A program made the translations under genes and the position numbers. From assembly GCA_009845905.1 (NCBI GenBank), contig VXYS01000006.1:16166-80165 (forward strand): a DNA stretch of 64,000 bases, given 5' to 3'. Origin of the DNA: Gammaproteobacteria bacterium (lineage in GTDB: Bacteria > Pseudomonadota > Gammaproteobacteria > Steroidobacterales > Foliamicaceae). The notes beneath the pieces are model-generated. The model searched no databases. It was not told the origin of the DNA and saw only the letters and a list, made by a program, of their open reading frames with translations. Every line of letters starts with the position of its first letter. The first letter of the stretch is position 1. Below, piece by piece: positions 25,776 to 34,000 of the stretch.

Positions 25776-25829
25776 CCTGGGAGCGAGGGCGTCCCGCCCT
25801 CGACGAAGGCGAGACGCCTTCGTTCCCGG
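25776..25829. repeat. family B palindromic repeat, complete two-module copy
   Basis: This is the clearest copy. It has a left boundary CCTGGGAG, then palindrome 25784-25802 (CGAGGGCG, TCC, CGCCCTCG), then palindrome 25804-25822 (CGAAGGCG, AGA, CGCCTTCG), and a right boundary TTCCCGG. It occupies almost exactly the gap between two convergent genes and begins directly after the TAG of the reductase. Confidence 0.75.
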
Positions 25830-25832
25830 ACC

Positions 25833-26867
25833 TCACGCAGGCGAGAAGGGCGTTACTTCGTTGATGTTCCAGCGCGGGCGGGCGTCGGGCGCCGCCGGGC
25901 CGGGAGCGCCGCCGGACAGGCGCAGGCAGCCGGTGAGCGCGATCATCGCGCCGTTGTCCGTGCAGTACTCGGCGCGCGGGTAGTAAAGGCCCACGCCCGA
26001 CTCTTCGCACATTTCCTTCAACCGCGACCGCAGCCGGCGGTTGGCGCCCACGCCGCCCGCCACGACCAGGCTGCCGTGCCCGGACTCGTCCAGCGCGCGC
26101 GCGGTGCGGTCGAGCAGCGATTCGACGATGGCCGTTTCCAGCGCCAGCGCCAGCGAGGCCCGGTCCGTTTCGCCGAGCGGCCCGTTGGCGGTCAGGTCGC
26201 GCACCTTGTACAGCAGCGCGGTCTTGAGTCCGGAGAAGCTGAAATCGAGGTCCCTGCGCCCCCGCATCGGCGTCGGCAGGGTGAAGCGCCCCGGCTCGCC
26301 CTCATCGGCCAGCCGGGCGATTTCCGGACCGCCCGGATAGCCGAGGCCCAGCAGCTTGGCGCCCTTGTCGAAGGCCTCGCCTGCCGCGTCGTCCAGCGAT
26401 TCGCCCAGCACCGCGTAGTCGCCGTAGCCGCGCACGTCCACCAGCAGGCTGTGGCCGCCGGAAACCAGCAGCGCCAGGTACGGAAATTCCGGCGAATCGC
26501 CTTCCAGCAACGGGGCGAGGAGATGCGCTTCCATGTGATGCACGCCGACCAGCGGCACGCCCAGCGCACGCGCCAGTCCGCCGCTGAACACGAGCCCGGC
26601 CAGCAGCGCGCCGATCAGGCCCGGCCCGGCGGTGCAGGCGACGCCGCTCAGGTCGGATTTGCGCAATCCCGCGTCGTCGAGGGTCCCGTTCACCAGCCCG
26701 GCGAGGCGCTTGATATGGTCCCGCGATGCCAGTTCCGGCACCACGCCGCCGAATTCCGCGTGCTGCCGCGCCTGGCTATACAATCGGTGCGCCAAAAGAC
26801 CCCGGCGGGCCTCGTAAATCGCCACGCCGGTCTCATCGCAACTCGTTTCAATTCCCAGAACACGCAC
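25833..26867 (-). CDS. tsaD: tRNA N6-adenosine threonylcarbamoyltransferase
   Basis: TsaD transfers the threonylcarbamoyl group onto A37 of ANN-decoding tRNAs, making t6A, with TsaB, TsaE and TsaC. The 344-residue protein starts at GTG 26867 with the ASKHA signature VLGIETSCDETGVAIY. It carries the metal-binding HHMEAHLLAPL motif, ALLVSGGHSLLV, LGESLDDAAGEAFDKGAKLLGLGYPGG and VVAGGVGANRRLR. Only 20 bases separate it from the divergent folB. The E. coli neighbours plsY and rpsU are absent from this position. Confidence 0.96.
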   Translation of the reverse strand: MRVLGIETSCDETGVAIYEARRGLLAHRLYSQARQHAEFGGVVPELASRDHIKRLAGLVNGTLDDAGLRKSDLSGVACTAGPGLIGALLAGLVFSGGLARALGVPLVGVHHMEAHLLAPLLEGDSPEFPYLALLVSGGHSLLVDVRGYGDYAVLGESLDDAAGEAFDKGAKLLGLGYPGGPEIARLADEGEPGRFTLPTPMRGRRDLDFSFSGLKTALLYKVRDLTANGPLGETDRASLALALETAIVESLLDRTARALDESGHGSLVVAGGVGANRRLRSRLKEMCEESGVGLYYPRAEYCTDNGAMIALTGCLRLSGGAPGPAAPDARPRWNINEVTPFSPA

Positions 26868-26887
26868 CCGAGGAATTTTAATCTTCG

Positions 26888-27268
26888 ATGCCGCAAATGA
26901 CCGACAGAATCATCATTCAGGACCTGCGCGTGAAAGCTATCGTGGGCGTCAACCGCTGGGAGAAAGCCGCGCCGCAGGTGGTGGGAGTGGACCTCGAGAT
27001 CGGAGTGGACGCGGCGAAGGCGGCGGAAGCCGACGAGATTGCCGCCACGGTCGATTACAAGCGCGTGTCGCGCGAAATTGCGGCGCTGGCCGAAAGCCGC
27101 AGCTACGAACTGATCGAGACCCTGGCGGAAGCCATCGCGGCGCTGGTCCTTGGCGAGCACGGCGCGCAATGGGTGCGCGTGACGGCGCGCAAGCCCTTCG
27201 CGCTGCGCAATGCCCGCGACGTGGGCGTGGTGATCGAACGCGGGAATCGAACCATCGGGGACGCGTGA
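26888..27268 (+). CDS. folB: dihydroneopterin aldolase
   Basis: FolB splits 7,8-dihydroneopterin to 6-hydroxymethyl-dihydropterin and glycolaldehyde in folate synthesis. The 126-residue T-fold protein shows DRIIIQDLRVKAIVGVNRWE, with the substrate-binding region, then the VDYKRVSREI block, the ESRSYELIETLAEAIA helix (containing the Glu that holds the pterin), and a conserved Lys in VTARKPFALRNA. A start at the second Met (26897) is also possible. It is translationally coupled to folK through GTGA and diverges from tsaD. Confidence 0.93.
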   Translation: MPQMTDRIIIQDLRVKAIVGVNRWEKAAPQVVGVDLEIGVDAAKAAEADEIAATVDYKRVSREIAALAESRSYELIETLAEAIAALVLGEHGAQWVRVTARKPFALRNARDVGVVIERGNRTIGDA

Positions 27269-27840
27269 ATCCGGCGGCCCGCGTATTCGTCAGCGCCGGC
27301 AGCAACATCGATCCGCGCGCGAACCTCGAAACCGCCTGCAGGGCGCTGAAGCGACACTACGGCGAGATTGAACTGTCGCCGTTGTACCAAAGCCCGGCGG
27401 AGGGCTTCAGCGGCCCGGACTTTCTCAACCTGGTGGCGGGCTTCGAAACGGAGGAATCGCCCGGTGAAATACGCAAGCGGCTGGCGGAACTGGAAGCCCG
27501 GGCGGGCCGCGACCGGACAGGCGGCAAGTTCTCCTCGCGCACGCTGGACCTGGACCTGCTGCTGTACGACGACCGCGTCGATGCGTCGCTGAAGCTGCCT
27601 CATCCCGACATCGAACGCTACGCCTTCGTCCTCAAGCCGCTCGCCGACCTCGCGCCCGACCTCCGCCATCCCGTCTCCGGCGCCACCATCGCCGAACTCT
27701 GGCGCTCCTTCTCCGGCCCTCGCCACTTGAGGCTTTGCTCTCCACCGCTGGCATGGAGCGTCGGCGACAGGGATGTCGCCGCCGAGCCCCATGGAGGGGT
27801 TCATGCGCCTCCAGGCAAGGGGTGGAGAGCAAAGCCGTAG
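27265..27840 (+). CDS. folK: 2-amino-4-hydroxy-6-hydroxymethyldihydropteridine pyrophosphokinase with repeat-encoded tail
   Basis: FolK transfers pyrophosphate from ATP to hydroxymethyl-dihydropterin. The GTG at 27265 overlaps the folB stop and puts the first strand (ARVFVSAGSNIDPRAN) at the expected place, for 191 residues. Family motifs are LSPLYQSPAEGF, DFLNLVAGFET, GRDRTGGKFSSRTLDLDLLLYDD with the metal-binding Asp residues, and LKLPHPDIERYAFVLKPLADLAPD. The fold should end near residue 155. The last 35 or so residues are encoded by a family A hairpin (27731-27836), and the stop codon lies just outside its right arm. The native stop seems to have been lost to the repeat. Confidence 0.92.
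   Translation: MNPAARVFVSAGSNIDPRANLETACRALKRHYGEIELSPLYQSPAEGFSGPDFLNLVAGFETEESPGEIRKRLAELEARAGRDRTGGKFSSRTLDLDLLLYDDRVDASLKLPHPDIERYAFVLKPLADLAPDLRHPVSGATIAELWRSFSGPRHLRLCSPPLAWSVGDRDVAAEPHGGVHAPPGKGWRAKP
27731..27836. repeat. family A hairpin repeat, copy 3, inside the folK 3' end
   Basis: Perfect 16-base arms at 27731-27746 and 27821-27836 surround a 74-base core. The core contains CCCCATGGAGGGGTTCATGC, the second conserved block of the family (compare CTCCATGGACGGATTAATGC in the copy at 39825). The repeat is translated as the C-terminal tail of FolK and lies between the convergent folK and aldo/keto reductase genes. Confidence 0.8.
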
Positions 27841-27853
27841 GGCTGATCGAGAG

Positions 27854-28756
27854 TTAGAGCCAGGCGGCGATGCGTTCGCGTTGATCGGAGTCGGGCAACG
27901 GGCCCAGGGCGGCGCCGAGGTTGTCCACCATGTGCTTGACCTTGGTCGTGGCCGGGATCACGCAGGTCACCGCCGGGTGCGCCAGGATCCACTTGAGGAA
28001 CAGCTGGCCCGGGCTGTCGCAGCCCAGTTCCGCGGCCACGTCCGGCAGCTCCTTGTTGCCCACGCGGCGGAACAGGTCGCCGCGCACGAACGGCCGGTTC
28101 ACCATGACCGCCATGCCCCGCTCCTGCGCCAGCGGCAGCAGCCGCTGTTCGGCTTCGCGCTCGCCCAGGCTGTAGTTGAGTTGCACGAAGTCCCAGTCGG
28201 CGGCCTGCATCACGCGTTCGAAGTCCGCGAACTGCCGCGGGTTCGAGGTCGTGATGCCGATGTAGCGGAAGGTGCCGTCGGCCTTCATCTCGCGCATGGT
28301 CTCGAGATGGACCTCCCAGTCCACCAGGTTGTGGACCTGCATCAGGTCGATCCGGTCCAGGCCCATCTTCTCCATCGATTCCCTCATCTGCCTGACGCCG
28401 GATTCGCGCCCCTCGGTCCAGACCTTGGTGGCGCAGAACATCGTTTCGTTGCCGGCCGCCAGCGGAAGCAGCTCGCCCAGGTGGGTCTCGGAATTGCCGT
28501 ACATCGGCGAAGTGTCGACCAGCGTGCCGCCGGCGAACAGCGCTTCCAGCACTTCGACGAGCGCGGCGCGCTGGTTTTCTCCGCTGACGCTGTTGAACAC
28601 GCGCGACGTGCCCAGGCCCACGGGCGGCAGGGCCTCGCCGCTCGAGGGGATGTGGTGCATGCGGACGTCGGCGGCGCCGGACGGCGGCAGGCTGAGCGCG
28701 AGGCCGGCTGCGCCTGCGCCTATGAGCGCGTCTCTGCGGGTGATTCTTCGGATCAT
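27854..28756 (-). CDS. Tat-exported aldo/keto reductase family protein
   Basis: The 300-residue product starts with a twin-arginine signal, RRITRRDALIGAGAAGLALSL, implying folded export to the periplasm. The aldo/keto reductase barrel follows: the catalytic tetrad Asp and Tyr fall in LVDTSPMYGNSETHLGELL, the Lys in FCATKVW and the His in IDLMQVHNLVDW. GDGTFRYIGITT-like sequence (ADGTFRYIGITTSN) and a C-terminal cofactor region (VIPATTKVKHMVDN) are present. Exported members probably oxidise or reduce sugars or carbonyls in the periplasm; the substrate is unknown. It lies downstream of cca and convergent with folK. Confidence 0.87.
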   Translation of the reverse strand: MIRRITRRDALIGAGAAGLALSLPPSGAADVRMHHIPSSGEALPPVGLGTSRVFNSVSGENQRAALVEVLEALFAGGTLVDTSPMYGNSETHLGELLPLAAGNETMFCATKVWTEGRESGVRQMRESMEKMGLDRIDLMQVHNLVDWEVHLETMREMKADGTFRYIGITTSNPRQFADFERVMQAADWDFVQLNYSLGEREAEQRLLPLAQERGMAVMVNRPFVRGDLFRRVGNKELPDVAAELGCDSPGQLFLKWILAHPAVTCVIPATTKVKHMVDNLGAALGPLPDSDQRERIAAWL

Positions 28757-28780
28757 GGTGTTCTCTCCTGCTTCTCAGGG

Positions 28781-29992
28781 TCAGGTTTCTGCGATGGCGG
28801 CGATGCGGCGGCGGCGCAGCTCGTCGCCCAGGCGGGCGCCTTCGTAGCCTTCGTCGGCCAGGTCCGCGCCCGAAACGGCGCTCGCGGCGGCGAAGGCGCG
28901 GCGGAAAACGTCGGCGGCGGGATAGGCGTCCTCGGTCATGCCCAGGCGGCCGCGGTAGTCCGCCTCGCAGGCCACCAGGAAATCCTCCAGCAGGCTGTCG
29001 GCCCGAAACGCACCCAGCGATTCCAGCACCTTGAGCTTCGTGTCGGGACGCAGTTCGTCGGCGCGGTGGCAGACGCCGTGGTAGCGCGCGACCTTTTCCG
29101 CCAGCGTCCGGAACCGCTTCGGCGCGCCCAGCCGTTCGCACATCTCGCCCACCAGGCGCACGCTGGCCGCCTCGTGCCCGCTGTGCCGCGGCCAGTACTG
29201 CTCGGGCGTGACCCCCTTGCCGAGATCGTGGGTGAGCGCCGCAAACCGCACTTCCACGCTGGGCGAAAAACGGGCCGCCTGCTCGAGCACCATCATTACG
29301 TGCACACCGGTATCGATCTCCGGGTGCCAGCGTTTCGGTTGCGGCACCCCCCAGAGGCGGTCGATCTCCGGAAAAATAACCTTCAGGGCGCCGCATTCGC
29401 GCAATACCTCGAAGAAGCGCTGCGGCGCGTCCTCGCCCAATGCCCGCACCGTCTCCTGCCAGACGCGCTCCGGCACCAGCGCCGCCGCCTCGCCCCGTGA
29501 CACCATTTCGCCCATCAGCGCCATCGTATCCGCGGCAATCGCAAAACCCAGGCCATCGAAGCGCGCCGCGAAGCGGGCGACGCGCAGGATCCGCACCGGG
29601 TCTTCGCGAAATGCGGGCGAAACGTGCCGCAGCACTTTCTCCGCGAGGTCCCGCTCGCCGCCGTGGGGGTCCACAAGGCGCCCGTCGTTGTCCTCGGCCA
29701 TCGCGTTGATGGTCAGGTCGCGCCGCAGCAGGTCTTCCTCAAGCGTGACCTCGGGGCCGAAATCGACCTCGAAACCCCGGTAGCCGGGAGCGGTCTTGGT
29801 TTCGCGCCGCGCCAGCGCGTATTCCTCCTGCGTATCCGGGTGCAGGAAAACGGGAAACGAGCGCCCGATCTCCTTGTAACCCTGCTTGAGGAGTTCATCG
29901 GCGGTGGTTCCCACCACCACCCAGTCGCGCTCGCGCACCTCAAGGCCGAGGAGCCGGTCCCGTACCGCGCCCCCTACCAGGTATGACTTCAT
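28781..29992 (-). CDS. cca: CCA-adding enzyme (tRNA nucleotidyltransferase) with HD domain
   Basis: Cca adds or repairs the 3' CCA of tRNAs without a template. The 403-residue protein is the long bacterial form. The nucleotidyltransferase head has YLVGGAVRDRLLGL, the metal-binding pair in VRERDWVVVG, RRDLTINAMA and the neck motif EDPVRILRVARFAARF. A C-terminal HD phosphohydrolase domain is marked by HVMMVLEQAAR and ALTHDLGKGVTP, as in E. coli Cca, which also has phosphatase activity. It matches the cca-folK-folB-tsaD grouping seen in Pseudomonas. Confidence 0.95.
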   Translation of the reverse strand: MKSYLVGGAVRDRLLGLEVRERDWVVVGTTADELLKQGYKEIGRSFPVFLHPDTQEEYALARRETKTAPGYRGFEVDFGPEVTLEEDLLRRDLTINAMAEDNDGRLVDPHGGERDLAEKVLRHVSPAFREDPVRILRVARFAARFDGLGFAIAADTMALMGEMVSRGEAAALVPERVWQETVRALGEDAPQRFFEVLRECGALKVIFPEIDRLWGVPQPKRWHPEIDTGVHVMMVLEQAARFSPSVEVRFAALTHDLGKGVTPEQYWPRHSGHEAASVRLVGEMCERLGAPKRFRTLAEKVARYHGVCHRADELRPDTKLKVLESLGAFRADSLLEDFLVACEADYRGRLGMTEDAYPAADVFRRAFAAASAVSGADLADEGYEGARLGDELRRRRIAAIAET

Positions 29993-30013
29993 GCTGGGCT
30001 ATGCGCTGCTAAA

Positions 30014-30125
30014 GGCCGCATCCGCACCCGTCCTTCCGGAACCTTCCGAAGCCAGGGATGGCTGAGGAGAGCCCACAGGGATGTGCTTGCCGGCGTGTTC
30101 CGGAAGGACGGGTGCGGATGCGGCC
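30014..30125. repeat. family A hairpin repeat, copy 4
   Basis: Perfect 27-base arms (30014-30040 and 30099-30125) flank a 58-base core holding GAAGCCAGGGATGGCTGAGG and CCCACAGGGATGTGC. The arms are unique to this locus. The repeat fills the gap between the degQ-like 3' end and the cca start, both on the minus strand. Confidence 0.85.
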
Positions 30126-30135
30126 GCAGGGCCGG

Positions 30136-31578
30136 CTAGCCCCGCACCGTGATGACGACCCTGCGGTTGCCGCGGGCGAGATGGAGCACCAGCAAGGACC
30201 GGTTTTCGGCCGCCGCCTTCATCTGCTCCACGTTGCGCACGTCGGTGCGGTTGACCCGGAAGATCACGTCCTCGGCCTCAAGGCCGCTGTTCTCGGCGGC
30301 GCTGCCGGGTGCGATGGATTCCACCAGGATTCCCTGGTAACCGCCCTCCTGGCCGTTGACCAGCGTGGCGCCGGCCAGGGCCGGATGGACCTCGTCGCCG
30401 CTGGAGGTCACCATGCCTCCCAGAACCACCTCGACCAGCTTGAGCTGGCCGTCCTTGCCGACGATCTGCAGCGACACCTCTTCGCCCACGGAACGCAGGC
30501 CGACGGTATTGACCAGATCGCTGCTGCCCTCGATTTCCTTGTCGTTCACCCTGACGATCACGTCGCCCGGTTCGATTCCGGCTTCCTCCGCGGCCGAGTC
30601 CGGAATGACCTCGCTGACGAAGGCGCCGGCCGAGGAGGCCAGGTCCAGCGCCTGGGCCACGTCCTCGCTCACGTCCTGCACGAACACGCCCAGGCGGCCG
30701 CGCCGGATTTCACCGAATTCCACCAGTTGGCGCATGATCTCGCGCGCGATGGAGGTCGGAATGGCGAAGCCGATGCCGATGTTGCCGCCGGAGCGGGACA
30801 GGATGTTGGAGGGGATGCCGACCAGTTCGCCGCGCATGTTCACCAGCGCGCCGCCGGAGTTGCCGGGATTGATCGACGCGTCGGTCTGGATGAAGTCCTC
30901 GATGGGGCTGGGCGCACCCGCTGCGCGGGCCCGCGGGATGGACCGGCCCACCGCGCTGACGATGCCGGAGGTCACGGTGTGGGTCAGGCCGAACGGATTG
31001 CCGATGGCCACCACGAAGTCGCCCACCTGCACCGCTTCGGAATCGCCCAGCGGCATCTCGGTCAGGTCGTCCGCCTCGTCCAGTTCCAGCACGGCCACGT
31101 CGGTGCCGGCGTCCGATCCCACCACCGAGGCGGCGATGGTCCGGCCGTCGCTCAGGGTCACTTCGATCTCGGACGCGTTCTGGATCACGTGATGATTGGT
31201 GAGCACCAGCCCGCGTCCGGCGTCCACGATCACGCCGGAACCCGTGGGCTGCGGCTGCGGCTCCTGCTGCTGTTGCTGGGGCTGCTGCCGGCGGCGCGGG
31301 TTGCCGAAGAAGCGCTCGAAGAAGGGGTCGCCCTGGAAGGGGCTGCGGAAACTCCTGGCCGGCCGGGCTATTGCGATGCTCACGACCGCCGGCGTGGTGG
31401 CCTGGACCAGCGGCGCCAGGCTGGGAAAGGCCTGTCCGTCCAGTTCCAGCGGCAACGAGGCCGGGGCCGTTCGTTCCTGGGCGTACGAGGGCGTCGGCGC
31501 GCCGCCCGACAGCAATGCGCCCGCGCCGGCAAGGACCAACGCCAGCGTCGATAGTCCGATCAAGATCCTGCGTCTCAT
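30136..31578 (-). CDS. DegQ/DegP-type periplasmic serine protease with two PDZ domains
   Basis: HtrA proteases degrade or refold damaged periplasmic proteins. From ATG 31578 the protein has 480 residues with a signal peptide (ILIGLSTLALVLAGAGALL, cleavage near SYAQE). The chymotrypsin-like triad is His130 (LTNHHVI), Asp160 (GTDVAVLEL) and Ser241 (NPGNSGGAL). Two PDZ domains follow, around GRLGVFVQDVS and GILVESIAPGSAAENSGL. The loop before the protease core carries a Gln/Pro-rich run (RRRQQPQQQQQEPQPQ), which is unusual in composition. MQFTDI at 31608 is an alternative start. The gene could equally be called mucD in a Pseudomonas-like genome. Confidence 0.93.
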   Translation of the reverse strand: MRRRILIGLSTLALVLAGAGALLSGGAPTPSYAQERTAPASLPLELDGQAFPSLAPLVQATTPAVVSIAIARPARSFRSPFQGDPFFERFFGNPRRRQQPQQQQQEPQPQPTGSGVIVDAGRGLVLTNHHVIQNASEIEVTLSDGRTIAASVVGSDAGTDVAVLELDEADDLTEMPLGDSEAVQVGDFVVAIGNPFGLTHTVTSGIVSAVGRSIPRARAAGAPSPIEDFIQTDASINPGNSGGALVNMRGELVGIPSNILSRSGGNIGIGFAIPTSIAREIMRQLVEFGEIRRGRLGVFVQDVSEDVAQALDLASSAGAFVSEVIPDSAAEEAGIEPGDVIVRVNDKEIEGSSDLVNTVGLRSVGEEVSLQIVGKDGQLKLVEVVLGGMVTSSGDEVHPALAGATLVNGQEGGYQGILVESIAPGSAAENSGLEAEDVIFRVNRTDVRNVEQMKAAAENRSLLVLHLARGNRRVVITVRG

Positions 31579-31711
31579 CTTCCTGTTCCGTATGTCAGTA
31601 AATTGCATTGGCGAAGTATCCCAATTGATGCGCATATGCCGCAAACAGTCGCGCCGCGCCGGCGGCCCGCTCGTCGGAAAACGGCGGTTTCATTGTAATC
31701 CAGAGCGGCTG

Positions 31712-31739
31712 TTGCAATTGCCAATCGCGGGGGTTAAAA
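31712..31739 (+). promoter_or_regulatory. weak candidate promoter of nrdJa
   Basis: TTGCAA and TTAAAA are separated by 16 bases, about 107 bases before the nrdJa start. The 268-base divergent gap between degQ and nrdJa must hold promoters for both genes. I saw no B12 riboswitch elements (no B12-box-like block) and no NrdR-box pair, so this is only a sequence-level guess. Confidence 0.22.
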
Positions 31740-31846
31740 ATTCGCTCAGGTCAGCGCTGAAATAACGCTGGATCAAGGGGACAGCGCACGCGACTTTCCG
31801 GTTTCCGCAGTCTGGGAACGGAAAGCGGAAAATATTGGGGGAGTCT

Positions 31847-33997
31847 ATGGGGCAACCGGTCAAGCTGGCACATTTCGGCGATGACAGAGAGGAGATTTCC
31901 TTACAGCCAGCCTCCCTCGACATCTGGGATTCCAAATACCGGTTAAAGACCAAGAAAGGCGAAGTCCTCGACGAAGACGTTCACGCCACCCACGCCCGGG
32001 TGGCGCGCACCCTGGCCGAAGTCGAACCCGAGGACGTCCGCGAGAAGTGGTTCGAGTCCTTCCTCTGGGCCCTGAGCCACGGCGCGGTCCCCGCCGGCAG
32101 GATCGTCTCCAACGCCGGCGCCCAGGAGCACAAGCCGGCCACGTCCACGATCAACTGCACCGTGTCGGGCACCGTGCGCGACTCGATGAACGGCATCCTG
32201 GAGATGGCGCACGAAGCGGGGCTGACGCTCAAGGCCGGCTGCGGCATCGGCTACGAGTTCTCCACGCTGCGTCCGCGCGGCGCCTACGTGGCCGGCGCCG
32301 GCGCCTATACCTCGGGGCCGCTGTCGTTCATGGACATCTACGACAAGGTCTGCTTCACGGTGTCGTCCGCGGGCGGACGCCGCGGCGCGCAGATGGGCAC
32401 CTTCGACGTCGGTCATCCCGACGTCAAGGAGTTCATCACGGCCAAGCGCGAGGACGGGCGCCTGAGGCAGTTCAACCTGTCGCTGATGATCACCGACGAG
32501 TTCATGCAGGCCGTCGAGTCCGAGGGCGACTGGGTGCTGGCCTTCCCGCTGGACCCGCTGGAGGCCGAGGAGGACGATGTCGATCTGACCGACGGCCAGG
32601 CCGTCGTCTGGCGCGACTGGCCGGTAACGGAAGGCTATATCACGGACAGGGAAGGGCGGGTGGCCTGCAAGGTCTATGGAACCCTCCCGGCCCGGGAACT
32701 GTTCGATCTCATCATGCAGTCCACCTACGACTTCGCCGAGCCCGGCTTCATCCTGATCGACCGCGTCAACGAGATGAACAACAACTGGTACGTGGAGAAC
32801 ATCCGCGCCACCAACCCCTGCGGCGAGCAGCCCCTGCCGCCGTACGGCGCCTGCCTTCTCGGTTCCGTGAACCTGACCCGCTTCGTGCGCGAACCGTTCA
32901 CGGAAGGGGCCTGGTTCGACTGGGACGAGTTCAACGCGGTCGTGGCGATCTTCACCCGCATGCTCGACAACGTCGTGGAGATCAACGGCCTGCCGCTCGA
33001 CACCCAGGTCAGCGAAATCCTGCGCAAGCGGCGCCACGGCATGGGCTTTCTGGGGTTGGGATCGACGCTCACCATGCTGCGCATCCGCTACGGCGGCGAC
33101 GACTCCACCGGATTTACCGAGCGGGTCGCGCGCGAACTGGCCGTGACCGGATGGCGCGTGGGCCTGGAGCTGGCGCGCGAGAAGGGTCCGGCGCCGATCA
33201 TGGACGAGGAGTTCGAGGTGACCCCGCAGATGCTGCGCCGCCGTCCCGAAATGGCCGAAGACGGCGTCAGGGCCGGCGACAGGCTGCCCGGCAAGGTGTT
33301 GATGGCGCGCTACAGCCGCTACATGCAGCGCGTGGCCGGCGAGGACCCCGAACTGGTGGCCGCCATCGCCGAGGACGGCGCGCGCTTTACCCATCATTCG
33401 TCGATCGCGCCCACCGGCACCATCTCGCTGTCGCTGGGCAATAACGCCAGCAACGGCATCGAGCCCAGCTTCGCCCACCACTATTTCCGCAACGTGATCC
33501 GGGAGGGGCGCAAGACCAAGGAGAAGGTGCCCGTTTACTCGTATGAACTGCTCGCCTACCGCGAGCGGATCAATCCCGGGGCCAATCCCGAAGGCGAGGG
33601 CGAGCAGGCGCTGCCCGACTACTTCGTTACGGCCGACGACGTTTCGCCGTCGGAACACGTCGCGATCCAGGGCGCGGCCCAGAAATGGGTCGATTCGTCC
33701 ATCTCCAAGACCGCCAACGTGCCGTCCGACTACCCGTACGACCGGTTCAAGGACATCTACATCGAGGCCTGGAAGAGCGGCCTGAAGGGCTGCACCACCT
33801 TCCGCTTCAACCCCACCGCCTTCCAGGGCGTGCTGGTCAAGGAAAAGGACCTGAAGAGCACCTTCTACGTCTTCCAGCTCGAAGACGGCAGCGAGGTCCG
33901 GTTCGCCGGCGACGAGGAAGTCGAGTACGACGGCCAGGTGCATACCGCCGCCAACCTCTTCGACGCGCTCAAGGAAGGCTACTACGGGAAATTCTGA
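31847..33997 (+). CDS. nrdJa: adenosylcobalamin-dependent ribonucleotide reductase, catalytic part
   Basis: Class II ribonucleotide reductase makes deoxyribonucleotides using adenosylcobalamin and needs no oxygen. ATG 31847, preceded by GGGGGAG, gives 716 residues. Catalytic features are Cys104 (TINCTVSG), the redox partner, and the NPCGEQPLPPYGACLLGSVN block around Cys325, with the thiyl region. AGCGIGYEFSTLRPRGA and the C-terminal APTGTISLSLGN are also typical. The C-terminal zinc and redox cysteines found in one-piece enzymes are missing here and are on the next gene. This matches the split NrdJa/NrdJb of Pseudomonas aeruginosa. Confidence 0.94.
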   Translation: MGQPVKLAHFGDDREEISLQPASLDIWDSKYRLKTKKGEVLDEDVHATHARVARTLAEVEPEDVREKWFESFLWALSHGAVPAGRIVSNAGAQEHKPATSTINCTVSGTVRDSMNGILEMAHEAGLTLKAGCGIGYEFSTLRPRGAYVAGAGAYTSGPLSFMDIYDKVCFTVSSAGGRRGAQMGTFDVGHPDVKEFITAKREDGRLRQFNLSLMITDEFMQAVESEGDWVLAFPLDPLEAEEDDVDLTDGQAVVWRDWPVTEGYITDREGRVACKVYGTLPARELFDLIMQSTYDFAEPGFILIDRVNEMNNNWYVENIRATNPCGEQPLPPYGACLLGSVNLTRFVREPFTEGAWFDWDEFNAVVAIFTRMLDNVVEINGLPLDTQVSEILRKRRHGMGFLGLGSTLTMLRIRYGGDDSTGFTERVARELAVTGWRVGLELAREKGPAPIMDEEFEVTPQMLRRRPEMAEDGVRAGDRLPGKVLMARYSRYMQRVAGEDPELVAAIAEDGARFTHHSSIAPTGTISLSLGNNASNGIEPSFAHHYFRNVIREGRKTKEKVPVYSYELLAYRERINPGANPEGEGEQALPDYFVTADDVSPSEHVAIQGAAQKWVDSSISKTANVPSDYPYDRFKDIYIEAWKSGLKGCTTFRFNPTAFQGVLVKEKDLKSTFYVFQLEDGSEVRFAGDEEVEYDGQVHTAANLFDALKEGYYGKF

Positions 33998-34000
33998 ACA

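Noticed and set aside
27169..27264. Longer N-terminus for FolK starting inside folB.
   Set aside because: The extra residues are Arg/Gly-rich and out of character, and the GTG at 27265 overlaps the folB stop and gives the correct family N-terminus.
31579..31846. Possible cobalamin riboswitch upstream of the B12-dependent ribonucleotide reductase.
   Set aside because: No conserved B12-box-like block or suitable hairpin set could be seen in the 268 bases, and the space also has to hold the divergent protease promoter.
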